A stretch of DNA of 64,000 bases. Source: Notolepis coatsorum. Its lineage: Eukaryota; Chordata; Actinopteri; Aulopiformes; Paralepididae. The first letter of the stretch is position 1. Each line of letters starts with the position of its first letter. The notes under the pieces are model-generated. The model was not told the origin of the DNA. It saw only the letters and a list, made by a program, of their open reading frames with translations, and did not search any database. Position numbers and translations under genes: made by a program. The stretch is from contig OZ020585.1 in assembly GCA_963971535.1 (NCBI GenBank), positions 153,638,103 through 153,702,102 on the forward strand. Reading direction: 5' to 3'. Below are positions 38,182 through 50,379 of this stretch, one piece after another.

Positions 38182-38822
38182 GGTCTCCTCTTTCTTAAAC
38201 AAACGTAGTGGTGAAAATATATACTTTGACTGCTGTTTTGATAGGGCTACGGTCTTTACTCTTGCCAAAAAAAAAAAAAAAAACATTACTTAACCTCTTA
38301 ACTCATTCCCAGCCAACGCCGATTATACTCGTTATTGGCCGCCAATCGTTGAACGCCAACAACGAGTATACGAGTAACGAGCCTGATCCTGCAATGCTTT
38401 CATACTGATCGGGCTGATAACCGTTTTTAGTGTTCAATGCGAATGCCGCTACTGACAACCAAATAATCAGAAACGACCCCCCCCCCCTTTCATGCATTCA
38501 TGATGGAACATAATGCCTATAATGTGGATTTTATTCCGGAACAATAGCGGGTTCAGGCAAGAAATGGCAACATTTACAATGGAATTGACGTATGCTGCCA
38601 TAACGTACGGTTATATCTATAACCATAGTTATATCAGTATAGCAGACGCTCTGCGTCCTTCTGGAACACATCCTTACGCCAGTATAATACTGAATAAAAT
38701 CACATGCACCTTTATACACCTATTCGCCTGGCCACACCCCCATCCGCTCCTCTACATAAGCAGGGGTGTGGCCATACTATCAGCTCCTTCCCAAGCCTTT
38801 CACCACCACAGGGTCCTCAGTG

Positions 38823-38924
38823 AGTCCGACGCAGAGCGTCCGCTATACTCATATAACTATGGTTATAGATATAACAGTATGTTATAGATCGTATAAATAC
38901 CGCTCTGCGTCCTTCTGGAACACA
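38823..38924. repeat. DIRS internal complementary region
   Basis: First half (38825-38875): GACGCAGAGCGTCCGCTATA ... GGTTATAGATATAAC, the reverse complement of the outer left end (38610-38663). Second half (38881-38923): GTTATAGATCGTAT ... CCTTCTGGAACAC, the reverse complement of the outer right end (44227-44269). The two halves abut with 5 nt (AGTAT) between them. Confidence 0.8.
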
Positions 38925-41530
38925 GGAGCTGAGCAGAGCGGAAGCTCGACAAATCCCGCTGAGGCCCCCCACAACCATCAGAACCGGGGAGGACCCGAGC
39001 CCCCGGACCCCCCTAGTGGAGGACGGGAGGGAATCGTATCCGACTGTGCGGAGAGGGGTTTAGCAACTCAAATGCACAGGGTGAGCAGACCGTGTGACTT
39101 ACCACAGAAGAACCCACGACTACACAAACGCGCAACCCACATGGAAGGGACTGGACCCCCCGGAAAAAGCGGGCCTGGTGAGGCCAACGACGCCGCAGCA
39201 TCGAGACCCCACCAGGCGGTCACTAGTGACACCACCCCCCACATCGCCAGCGTATTCGGACAGGGCCCATCCAAGAGCAGGCCCTTCCCCCCACAGCAGG
39301 CCGCCCCGAAGCACTCAAGAGGCTACACCCACAGCGGGACCAGGCAGCGCACCGGGGAGACAACCCTCAAAGAGGGCGATCCCTCAATCCAGGCAACAGG
39401 CCACTCGACCTGAGCCTGGAGCACTGCGGACTAGACAGGCGCCAAAGGGGTCTGCTGAAAACAGCACCCCGGCGGATGGGGCGTATGCTGGTATGCTGTG
39501 CACCATGTCGCAGTCTCCACAAAAAAAAACCCAACCCTCTAGAGGGGCCGAGGCAGAGAAGGCTGACATGATTGGCAGACGTCATGAAAGGTGCGGGGGC
39601 AACTCCAAAACTCCAAAACACAGCTGCGGGTATACACTGGCTATACAGCAGTACAAGTGTTTCAGTTTTCAAGAAGGGGTTAACCCAGGCCAACAGGTTG
39701 ACGAAAACAAATTCGGACCTGGGCCCAGCGGACCGGGACGTACACAGGGATGCCAGAGGGGTTCTACAAGAACCACCTCGACAGCCCCCTCCCAGCCCCG
39801 CCAAGCAGGAGAAGAGAGGGGTGAAAAAAGAATGGAGAAAGACCAGGCACAGCACAAGGTACAACACAATATGGACCAAGCAACAGTGAGGGATAACACG
39901 CAGTAACATAACCACGAACACCTCCATAACATCAAACCCTGCAACGCCCTGCCCCCCGAAAAAGCACAAGTCCCTCAGGGTACCAGAACAGCAGATCTGC
40001 GCCCCGGCGGACAACGGGTTAACCGACCTGGTCCGGCGTGACCGGCGTCCCGTGTCCTAATCACGCCACCATCCCCAGTCCCAGGAGGGGGGTAGGTACG
40101 CATGTCGATCCAAAACATTATAGAGGGCGCCACCCAGACGGTCAGAACACAAAGCACCGCGCCCAGTGGCCCACCCCAAGGGCGTGAGACCCCTCTACCA
40201 ATGCTTCGATCTATTCTGTTAACATCCCCCAGAGATGAACCAGAATTCGTCGAGACAAGCCTAGTACACTGGCGCTCGGAAGAGACAAACTCCATCCCAG
40301 TTGCCCCATAAAAAACGCTGTTTCAATGATGAGCAACCAAGGCGCGCAAGCCCATGCATGGTTCCTATCAGAAGCACATGTACATGTCGAGACCCAAAAC
40401 ATATCAATGGTAATTCTAACAAGAACCCAGATACCGTTCCTCCAAGCCGCCTGGGAGAACGACAAGAAGCCGCTTTTTTTACAGAAAAAAATATGGACAT
40501 GGGTCCCATGACGCGGCTGAGGGAAAACAACACCCCGTCAACCTGCTCCATAATAGAGGGGACGGGGAACCCCCAGAGAGACTTCCCACGTGAGCAACAA
40601 ATTGAAAAGTTTATGTAACATTGAGCCACGTGACCAAAAGCTCAAGACACATATATACAGAGCGCAGCATAACTCTTGAGTTCCTATGCACCGCAACACC
40701 AACTTGACAACAACAGAGGTCCACATATGGAGCCTGTAAAGAACTCACGGAAGTCGGCAACCAATAGAAGCGCGCCCATTGACATACTCTATGGCGGGGG
40801 GAATCCCATGACTCAACTGACCAACAGGCGAAGAGTCAGTTGACTCCCCCCCCCCCCTCTCCCGTGCCATGCTGACCAATCTGTGCGGCAGGGAACCTGA
40901 AGGATAGAAGGCCCAACCCCCTGACCAATCAGAAAAGAGGGAAGGAGGGGTTTATCAGTTCACCCCCTCATGACCCCACACCCCAGATACGATAGAAAAC
41001 AAGCCATTTAGCGGCGATACCTATGTAGCCAGCATGCTAATGGAGAAGCATATATCCTACCAGGATAAGCTAACCCAACACACGCTAGTCACAGACGACA
41101 ACTCGTCTGCGAACAGGGTTTATAAACAAGGCCGAAGGCTTATGTGTGAACACGACACCCGTGTTTCATGTTTCAAGAAAAAAATACAGAAGGTTGAGAG
41201 AGGGTCCATAAGACCTCGGTACAAGCTATACACACAAGCACTTCTTGTAGGCTAACACTCCAAAGCTGTGGACTCAATGCCATTGTTTACCAATGTAACA
41301 GAACACACACAACCCCCTCAGACAACGGTAAAAATGTACCACAGATTTCTTCAGGATGAGGAAAGAAAAAGCCTTTCGACCGAGTGCTAGCTACAGGCCT
41401 TGCTAAGCACATATATATGTAGCAACCAGAATGACTAAAAGTCCTGCTCTCCTAACAACCCCACAACTAGGCGAGGGTTCACACATCATATCCCCAACAT
41501 ATATAGTGAATAAACACAGTTTGTAACAAA
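38925..41530. other. Non-coding body of the DIRS element
   Basis: GC-rich, shared in part with 1-1440. Open frames of 60-270 codons occur on both strands but none shows a reverse transcriptase, recombinase or methyltransferase motif, and their Pro/Arg-rich make-up fits GC bias. It contains a poly-C run near 40846. Confidence 0.5.
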
Positions 41531-41625
41531 AAATAGTCACTCACCAGGAGGGACCCTTTATTGAATTTGCAACAAATCATATTGTTGGGGCAGGGAAGGG
41601 AACAGGGGTAACAGGGGGAAAATCA

Positions 41626-43972
41626 CTAGGGGCGCCTGCCTCGTACAGCCCGGTGCTTGCCCCCATGGGGAGCAGGCCCGGAGGGACGGTTCTGGGTTGC
41701 CTGGACACGACGATCCCTACCGTCACCTCCGGGCGTGGCTCGGCTGGCTGCGGCGGACGAGGCACCCTCTTCGCTCCTGGCCTTCTTGGCCGAGGGCCCA
41801 GCAGCGGCGGCGGTGGTGGCGACGGTCGAGGATCCCCGACGATGTGGCCTCCGTCGAACAGCACCGGCAGCATTGGGTGGGGGAAAATGGGGCTGGAGCA
41901 CAGCACGCTCCTCCTCCATGTCCCTGCATGCAGCCGTCATTTGCTGCATGGCAGACCCGAACAGCCCAGCTTCAGAGAGGGGGTCCGTGAGCAGGGGAAG
42001 CCTCTTCTGCTCCGGCACCCTTGCTTGCTCCAGCCAAAGGTGGCGCTGGGACAGAGTGGCCAGGGCGCGTATCTTCCCGGCGGCGATTCCCTGCAGCTGT
42101 ATCAGGTGCAGGATGGCTCCAGCCGCCTGGGCGTGTAGGACTTGATGGTGCTCCTCCAACACCGGCCCGCCCGTCATCATCCCCGACATGAAGCGCGCCA
42201 GCTGCGCAATGTTTGACGTCACAGCCAGGCTCTGTGTCGCGGCGATGAATGACTGGTCACTCCAGTTGGCCAACTGCCTAGCCGCTTTCCCATGGGGAAC
42301 CGGCTTCCGCAACGGCTCCCACACCACCTCGGGACAAAGGATAGATGCCATCGGGCTATCAAGCCGAGGCACCCCTTCCTTCAATCCCTGGACCAAACCC
42401 GCCACCCGCGTGACTGGCACGTAGGCGGGGGTAAGGCCAGTGATGCGGGAGATTACCTGTCCCTGACGCACGTAGGCCTCCATTGAGGGAAAAAATGGGC
42501 AGACAACGTCCGTCTCCCTCACAGGACAACGTTGCCAGAGATGACCTATCAAGTCATCAGGGACAGGTGCAGGCAGTGGCTGCGGCGGCTGCCATGAGCT
42601 CCGGGAACAAGGCACGTAATTCCCCATGCATACCTCCCTCCACGCAGCCCGCGTCTCTCATGTACTGGAGCACACTCCTCCTCCATGTCCCTGCATGCAG
42701 CCATCATTTGCTGCATGGCAGACCCGAACAGCCCAGCTTCGGAGAGGGGGGCCGTGAGCAGGGGAAACATCTTCTGCTCCGGCACCCTCGCTTGCTCCAG
42801 CCAAAGGTGGCGCTGGGACAGAGTGGCCAGGGCACGTATCTTCCCGGCGGCGATTCCCTGCAGCTGTATCAGGTGCAGGATGGCTCCAGCCGCCTGGGCG
42901 TGTAGGACTTGATGGTACTCGTCCAACACCGACCCGCCCGTCATCATCCCCGACATGAAGCGCGCCAGCTGCGCGATGTTTGACGTTGCAGCCAGGCTCT
43001 GTGTCGCGACGATGAATGACTGGTCACTCCAGTTGGCCAACTGCCTAGCCGATTTCCCATCGGGAACCGGCTTCTGCAACGGCTCCCACACCACCTCGGG
43101 ACAAGCCGAGGCACCCCTTTCTTCAATCACTGGACCAAACCCGCCACCCGCATGACTGGCATGTAGGCGGGGGTAAGGCCAGTGATGCGGGAGATTACCT
43201 GTCCCTGATGAATGTAGGCCTCCATTGAGGGAAAAAATGGGCAGACAACGTCCGTCTCCCTCACAGGACGACGTTGCCAGAGATTACCTATCAAGTCATC
43301 AGGGACAGGTCCGGGCAGTGGCTGTGGCAACGCCACGTCATTAGCGGCTGCGGCGGCCGCCATGAGCTCCGGGAACAAAGCACGTAATTCCCCATGCATA
43401 CCTCCCTCCACGCAGCCCGTGTCCCTCACGTACGGGAGGCGGCCACTCTGTGTGGCGCCACCATCCGACGAGGTTGATAGCAGGGCATCCCGTCTCCGAG
43501 TCAGAGGTTTTAACCCAACACCGGACGACGAGGGACCCCAAGGAGACATATCACACCCTGCTACACCCTGAGGGGGAGAGTGATACGTCTCCACCGGGGC
43601 GTCAAACAAGAGCGCTCCCGCTCCCTCCATAAAATCCTCTGTTTCCATCGGACAAGGAGACCGAGCAGGAACACCCTCGTCTGGCTCCAGCAACTACCCA
43701 AAGCCAGGCCATTCGCCCCTGCAGCTCACCATCTTACGATGGGAGCGAGCAGAGGTGAAGAGCTTGCGTCTCAGATCGGCCGACCGTCCACTAGAGGGGG
43801 AACCAGAGCTGGAACTAGGCCATCTCAGACTCTCCACCGGACGCCGCTCAGGTGCGTCTGATTGCCACGACCGTGGAGTCAGAGAAGCCCCACGACGCAC
43901 GGCGTAGGCGGCAATAGAAAATCGCTGGTGAAGGGTGATGTTGCCAGCGCTTGAACCCTCCGATGAAGACAT
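41626..43972 (-). pseudogene. DIRS gag-like gene with internal tandem duplication
   Basis: ATG at 43972-43970 gives MSSSEGSSAGNITLHQRF, then a basic Ser-rich region. A single TAG (43694-43696) interrupts, and the same frame continues LLEPDEGVPARSPCPMETED. The conserved part reads VRETDVVCPFFPSMEAY, QVISRITGLTPAYMPV, then (other frame) ARQLANWSDQSFI, IAQLARFMSGMMTGG, QAAGAILHLIQLQGIAAGKI and LSEAGLFGSAMQQM. That unit (about 42664-43432) is repeated at 41890-42660; the second copy, an open frame from 42627 to 41626, ends in a Pro/Arg-rich basic tail. Gag would package element RNA. The gag identity is inferred from position after the terminal repeat, not from a match. Confidence 0.55.
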
Positions 43973-44269
43973 TATAGCTTAGCCTTTTCTCTTAACTTGT
44001 GAGAGAGAAAAATAAAGAAATAATGTCTAGCAGCTCCAATCTTCAAACACTTTACACTAAACTCGAGTGGTGTACACAGACACTCGCCGTGGTGAAAGTA
44101 AGGAAGGAGCTGATAGTATGGCCACACCCCTGCTTATGTAGAGGAGCGGATGGGGGTGTGGCCAGGCGAATAGGTGTATAAAGGTGCATGTGGAGATTTT
44201 ATTCAGTATTATACTGGCGTAAGGATGTGTTCCAGAAAGACGCAGAGCGGTAGCTATACGATCTATAAC

Positions 44270-44532
44270 TAAGCATTTCATGAATTACCCTAGACCGCTC
44301 TAAAACCATACTTATATTCACCATGGTATAACACAGGAACGTATGGATGGAAAAATGATCTATTTTTTGCATATTGACCGGAAGAAACTCAATGTCAAAT
44401 GACTATAGTATTGTATCCATGGCTATAATATAGAATATAGATTTAGCTCTACAAATAAGGTGACTAACTCCCATCGTTTACAGCGTGGCAGTAGCTACCA
44501 CAGGATAAGGCCAATAGCTGGCAGCCAATGAG
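44270..44532. other. Right arm of the TTAA element around DIRS
   Basis: Ordinary AT-rich sequence between the DIRS end and the right TTAA. No gene. Confidence 0.5.
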
Positions 44533-44536
44533 TTAA

Positions 44537-45740
44537 CCTCTTAAGCCCGGAGCCCTATTTTTTGAAAATCCGCCTAAAATACATACCTAAGTAAATGGAA
44601 TATTGCTCCACTTCTACAAGGTACATTTGCATATTCTTGGTATCTAGGGACATCTATGGACCTCAGTGAATGTATTCCCAGTGTCAGAAATATTGTTTAT
44701 ATTACTAGGCTTGCTTAAATTGTGATGAAACAAAGGAGAATATGAATTATGATTTTTCTTTGCATCTTTAACACAAAAAAAATTACCAGACATGATCTCA
44801 TGCAGTACCTTCTTGAGATCATGTGTACAAAAACTCTAAGGAAATGAATAAAGGGAAGATGATTAAACAGCATGTTTGGTAGATACAGTACTGAATTCTC
44901 CTATCCGGACCAATGCAATTTGAAATATTATTATAGAATATAGCAGGGGTGGCCAACCCTCGGCTCGCGAGCCGCATGCGGCTCTTTGCCCGCCAATGTG
45001 TCTCCTCCCTCCATACATTTTTATTTTTTTTAACTATAATTCTTTTTTTTCTCATTCCATAAGACGTGGAATACACATTTACAGATTTTTTTTTAAATGG
45101 TTCATTTGCATGTTCTTGGTATCTGATTCTAGTAGACTAGGCAGAATTTCAGAAAATGTGCTTGTATAAAGTGCTGAAGGCATTTCGTTTTTATTTTTGG
45201 AACACAACATTTCTAGGGGTATTAAGGGGTGCTGAATCCAAATCTGCTGTATACCAAGCTCAAAAATGTCAAATAAGGCCTCAAAAATGAGAAATCCAAC
45301 ATGGCCGCCAGCACCAGGCCCTCTCTCCACAAAAACAGGTGCTAAACCAGCAGTTTTTATTCTACTGACATGAAACTTTGCACAGAACATCTGCACCTAT
45401 GGAGGAAGTAAGTAGGAATATAGCTGGGGTGCAACCATGAGTAACAGGGTGTTTTTGACTGTCTAACTGTAATCTTTGTATAGGCGAGGATAAAAGAAAT
45501 GACATTTCTTCAGTGTTTGCAGGAATACTACAGCAATTTGGTAATAAATGTACAGTGTTGGACACCAACATTAGAATCCCCCAAGTCTTAGCTTTCTTCA
45601 GGTACCAAGTTTATGCAAGTAGCTCTTATAAATCTGGATATATAAGCCTTTTAATGTAAGCATGCTGTTTTAGGCGAATTTTCAAAAATGTTATGGTGGG
45701 GCTTAATGGTCTAAGTGTGACTACACAAGGTACAAACCTG
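44537..45740. other. Left arm of the large TTAA element
   Basis: No gene. A fragment of a hAT-type repeat is visible at 44944-45004 (CAGGGGTGGCCAACCCTCGG, then GAGCCGCATGCGGCTC). The stretch 45240-45320 (AATCCAACATGGCCGCCAGC) recurs inverted at 55673-55740, so a second copy of this arm or an internal inverted repeat exists. Confidence 0.5.
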
Positions 45741-45746
45741 AATTAA

Positions 45747-46388
45747 ATGTGCTTTTGTACGTTTTCTTACATACATCAACAAGGACGTAATCACACCAGA
45801 GATTCAAGAATCCATACAGAACACCTTGGACAGGCACAACTGAACATGTTTGTGGACAAACGTTTGTGTGAACCTCCAGATAGTGAACAGCACCTGAACC
45901 TGAAATCACCCATTCGAATGAACAAAGCCAAGATATTTGCCTCTTTGTATGAAGTTGTGCAACTTTCCAAGAACAAGCAAAACACCATCAAAGTGGACAG
46001 GCAGATTCTACAAAGGCTCATCATAGCTTACAGAGCAGGTCGTAAGGTAGACCTTGACAATATCCTCCAGCATGAACTCATGCCCATCCCGCCATCTCTG
46101 GCCACAACTATCGGGAGTCTACATTCCACCAACAAGTCTGTGTTAGCAAATATACTGACGAAACAAGTTAAAACCCCTGCAGATCTTACCCTTCAGGGAC
46201 CCAGCTGCGTGGTCATTGATGGCCAAGCTCTGGTAATGGCACTCGGAAAGCCACCTGACACTACAACATTTGGTGACTATGCCAACAAGTTCACTGACAC
46301 CGTGTTGAAGATGGGAGAAAAATACCAGAGGGTAGATGTTGTCTTTGACAGATACCATGACCAATCCATCAAAACAGGCACAATCTGA
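45747..46388 (+). CDS. Uncharacterised protein fragment, truncated
   Basis: A convincing coding segment of about 190 codons with no family name I can assign. Readable landmarks: RMNKAKIFASLYEVVQLSKN, IKVDRQILQRLIIAYRAGR, LQHELMPIPPSLATTIGSLH, NKSVLANILTKQV, SCVVIDGQALVMALGKPPD, FGDYANKF, YQRVDVVFDRYHDQSIKTGT. I recall proteins of this style, several copies per genome, in fish and cnidarians. The VVIDGQAL and VVFDRY boxes, each with an Asp after a hydrophobic strand, would suit a PIN-like nuclease fold, but this is speculation. The frame ends just before the 5'-truncated LINE at about 46402. The first 25 residues may be intron read-through. Confidence 0.5.
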   Translation: MCFCTFSYIHQQGRNHTRDSRIHTEHLGQAQLNMFVDKRLCEPPDSEQHLNLKSPIRMNKAKIFASLYEVVQLSKNKQNTIKVDRQILQRLIIAYRAGRKVDLDNILQHELMPIPPSLATTIGSLHSTNKSVLANILTKQVKTPADLTLQGPSCVVIDGQALVMALGKPPDTTTFGDYANKFTDTVLKMGEKYQRVDVVFDRYHDQSIKTGTI

Positions 46389-46409
46389 GAAAAGTGCTGC
46401 CAAACTTCT

Positions 46410-48529
46410 CCCTACCAAAATGTGACTTGTTCTACCAGAGGCGGGAATATTTTAGACCATTGCTACTCGCAATTTAAGAGCGGGTACAAATCACATGCTG
46501 CCAGTCCTTTCGGCAAGTCAGATCACAATGCCATCTTTCTTGTACCGCAGTATAAACAAAGTCTCAAGCGCATTCCTGTAGTATTGCGAGAGGTGAAGCG
46601 CTGGACGGTGGCGTCGGAGGAGACACTCCAAGCTGCACTAGAATGTACAGACTGGGGGATGTTCCGCGATAACACAGATAATATTAATGACTACACGGAA
46701 ACAGTGCTGGACTTTGTTTGTACTTTGGTAGAAGAAACAATCCCCTCTACCACAATTAGAGTTTACCCAAACCAAAAGCCCTGGGTAGACAAATCCGTCC
46801 GCGAAGCTCTGAAGGCGCGCACCTCAGCATACAATGCCAGGCTTGTGACAGGCAACATGAATGACCACAAGGTGGCGAGATACAATGTTAGGAGGACAGT
46901 AATAGAAACAAAAAGGCGCTACAGGGATAAAATTGAACTTCAATATGAACAGGCTGACTCTAGAGCTATGTGGCAGGGCCTCAGAACGATGACAGATTAC
47001 AAAGGCACCTCCCTCAAACTGAACAGTGACATCCAACTGGCAAATTATCTCAATACCTTCTATGCAAGGTTTGAGGCTGGGAATAACAGCACCAGCCTAC
47101 AAACCACTGCAATGGAGGGGGGAGGCACTGCTGATGGAGACTCAGTGTTCAGGATAACAGAACATGAGGTAGGGAGGACGTTTAAGAAAGTGAATATCAG
47201 GAAGGCAGCAGGACCGGACGGTATCCCCGGTCGCGTCCTAAAAGTCTGTGCCGACCAACTGGCCCCGGTATTCACTGACATATTTAACCTGTCCTTAGAA
47301 CAGGCTGTCATCCCCACCTGTCTGAAGAAGTCCACCATTATCCCTGTACCCAAAAAATCCAAGCCTGCTTGCCTCAACGACTACCGCCCTGTAGCTCTCA
47401 CCTCCATAGCCATGAAGTGCTTTGAGAAGCTAGTGAAGGGCTACATCTGTTCCTCCCTCCCCATCAACCTGGACCCCCTGCAATTTGCATACCGCCCCAA
47501 CAGGTCCATGGAGGACGCCATAGCCCATGTGCTGCACACAGCAGCATCACACCTGGACAAGAGGCAGGGGAACTATGTGAGAATGCTATTCATCGAATAC
47601 AGCTCAGCATTCAATACCATAGTCCCCTCCAAACTCATAGCCAAACTCAGGGACCTGGGCTTGAACTATGACCTCTGCCAGTGGGTCTTGGACTTCCTGA
47701 CGGGCAGACCCCAGGTGGTAAGAGCAGGCACCTCCTCATCCATCACTCTCAACATAGGGGCCCCCCAGGGCTGTGTCCTGAGTCCCCTCCTCCACTCCCT
47801 GTACACACATGACTATGTGGCACAGCGGAACAACAACACAATCATCAAATTTGCTGACGACACAGTAGTGGTGGGCCTGATCTCTGCAAACAACGAGAGG
47901 GCCTACCTGGAAGAGGTTAAGGTTCTAGCGGGATGGTGTCAAGAGAACAGCCTCTCCCTGAACGTCAGCGAAACAAAGGAGATGATTGTGGACTTTAGGA
48001 GGTTGGGGTCAGGGACTACAGCCCCCTCAGCATCGACGGGGCACCGGTTGAGAGAGTGAACTGTTTTAAGTACCTCGGAGTCCACATATCCGAGGACTTG
48101 ACATGGACCACACACATTGACAGTGTTATCAAGAAGGCATGACAACGCCTCTACTTCCTTAGGCGCTTAAGGAAGTTCAACGTGAGTCAGAAGATCCTCA
48201 AGAACTTCTACTCATGCACAATAGAGAGCATCCTGACTGGCAATATCACCTCCTGGTTTGGGAATAGCACTGCACAAGACCGCAGCAGACTACAGAGAGT
48301 GGCCCGTTCAGCCAAACGCACAATTAAAGGTGGGCTTCCCACTCTCCAAGACATTTACAACAAGCGGTGCATGGGCAAGGCTAAGAGAATAATCAAAGAC
48401 TCCAGCCACTCAAACAACTGCCTCTTTGAACTGCTGCGGTCAGGCAAGCAATACCGGAGTCTCATGGCAAGCACAGAGAGACTCAGAAGGAGCTTCTATC
48501 CCCAGGCCATCAGGATGCTCAATGAATGA
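46410..48529 (+). pseudogene. LINE endonuclease/RT ORF, truncated and broken
   Basis: Opens in the endonuclease C-terminus (STRGGNILDHCYSQF, KSDHNAIFLV) and covers the linker (YPNQKPWVDKSVREALK) and reverse transcriptase ([54 protein letters not shown]). The palm motif reads IEYSSAF where the other copy has IDYSSAF, so a catalytic Asp is replaced by Glu. A frameshift near 48005 and a stop at 48139 (CGA to TGA by comparison) separate the C-terminal part, which ends at 48529. Confidence 0.8.
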
Positions 48530-50379
48530 ACAATGAACAATACGCAAACCATCAACACACCCACAGCGCACATACACTCACTTAAATAAACAACACACTG
48601 TAGCACCCACTTTACCACTTTAGACACACTTTACACTTTATATTTATATTATTGGTAAGGAAATTGCACATCATTCTCATTCCTTATTGCACCTCACCAC
48701 TACAAGGTGGCACCACAAGCTAAGCTATACCGCACCATTTTTGTACCAGCTGTACATACTGTATATGGGCGTTTATTTGATTTTGGGCACTTTTGGGAAA
48801 ATCTATTTATCAAAAATAAAATTGCATAAAACCTTAAATGATCAATTAAGCTTTATATTCATTTTGTCAGGAATCATAATATGAACATTGTTGTAAACAT
48901 CACTTTATGGAATTTAATATATTTAACACTTTTCCTAGAATGTCAGAGAACATTGTCATTACCATCACGTTACCAAATAACTCTTTAAAATGTAAAAGAA
49001 AAAGTAAAACATTTGTGCTTTTAAGGCATTTATGTAACATTATACCTTACTTCTGATGTATTAGTGGTTTGAAATATTGTACTTGAATTTAAACATGCTT
49101 TAGATCTTTAGATATGCAGCCTTTTAAATATATTGCTAGATCCTGTCAAGAAAGATACAATTACTACAACAACAGGTCCATGATTCTTGTTTTTCATACA
49201 TAAAATGTTAAGGGGGGGCTTGTAATATAGGAAAACATGTAGGAAAATGTCAGATTTAAACTATTTGTTACAAATGTGTTAAGAAATATGTCATGTGTTG
49301 GTAATGACGTACTGTTGTGGTAATGACGAAATGTGATGGGAATGACATTTAGATAGATTTATTGAATTCATTCATGGATACAGTAACACAACATCAGAAT
49401 CATAGGTATTATCAACAACTGTTACAACAGGATAGGAACATCTAAGAAACCATCTAAAAAAAACACTGACAACCTTTATGGTTTCAAACAACATACTTTA
49501 ACAGTAAGAGGTTTGTTCTTTTAACATGCCTACATCTTCTTCTCCATGAGGGAGCATACTTGTTTCCAGACAGAGGCATTGAGCATCATATGTCTTTTAG
49601 TAATCAGTTGGGGCTCTGGGACCAGCACAATTTCCATTCTATACCATATTAGGGGAGAACGGGGGACGTTGTCACACTTTTTACTCTAGTGTGAATTGCT
49701 CATAATCAAAACATCTTTCAATAGTCATTCCTACATTAAATTGAAGCTTAAGATGTTGGCTTGAAATGTGTATCCCTCTCATTTTCCAAAGTATTGTAAC
49801 ACAGAGTTAATCACCTATCAAAGACACTCTGACACATTGTGACAACCAACCCCATCATGGGGATGGTTGTCACACACTATGGGGTTGGTTGTCACCATGT
49901 GTTTTAAAACTTTTAATGGGAAAATCTTAAAAAGAAGACAAGATTTAGATTTCAGATAATGATTGAAGAAGTGCGTCTTTAGTCGACGGCGAAAGATTGG
50001 ATGGGTTTCGGCTGTCCTAACTGGGGTGGGTAGTTCATTCCAACATTGTGGGGCAAGGACTGAGAATAGACAAGAAGGCAGAACTAAATTTGAAAGTTTA
50101 ATTGCATTGACAAGTTGACAAATACATAACTTAATGCATCTTAATGAACATAAACAGGAAACACATCTTTAGGCCATCCTATATAACAAAATAAGAACAC
50201 AATAAATCTTCCTAACAATAATAGCCTACACAACATGTCTATTAAAGTACCTGCACAGCAGGATGTCTGGCAACACCACATTAGAATAGTATACACAAAT
50301 ATACTAGTATAATATAATAGTATACGCAAAAAACCCAAATATCGGTTATCGAATATCGATAATATAACAACCAAATATC

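Larger units (their letters stand above)
38610..44269 (-). mobile_element. DIRS-type tyrosine-recombinase retrotransposon, gag-only
   Basis: Inverted terminal repeats lie at 38610-38790 and 44090-44269; both include GGAACACATCCTTACGCCAG or its complement, and TATGGCCACACCCCTGCTTA. Next to the left repeat, 38823-38924 holds an internal complementary region that joins the complements of both outer ends. This is a hallmark of DIRS elements, which replicate through a circular intermediate and insert with a tyrosine recombinase. Only a gag-like reading frame remains, on the minus strand. Reverse transcriptase, RNase H, methyltransferase-like and recombinase regions are missing, so it would depend on another copy. 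Confidence 0.7.
38298..44536. mobile_element. TTAA-flanked piggyBac-like element split by DIRS
   Basis: TTAA at 38298-38301 and 44533-44536. The left end reads CTCATTCCCAGCCAACG and the inverted right end CTCATTGGCTGCCAGC. Like the piggyBac at 17652, a palindromic ACTCGTTATTGG / AACGAGTA segment follows the left terminus. Without the DIRS insert the element is only about 580 bp with no ORF, so it is non-autonomous. Terminal similarity is short, hence the moderate confidence. Confidence 0.5.

Noticed and set aside
38766-40014. Proline/arginine-rich open frames of 200-270 codons in the DIRS body
   Set aside because: Overlap on both strands, no domain, explained by GC-rich composition.
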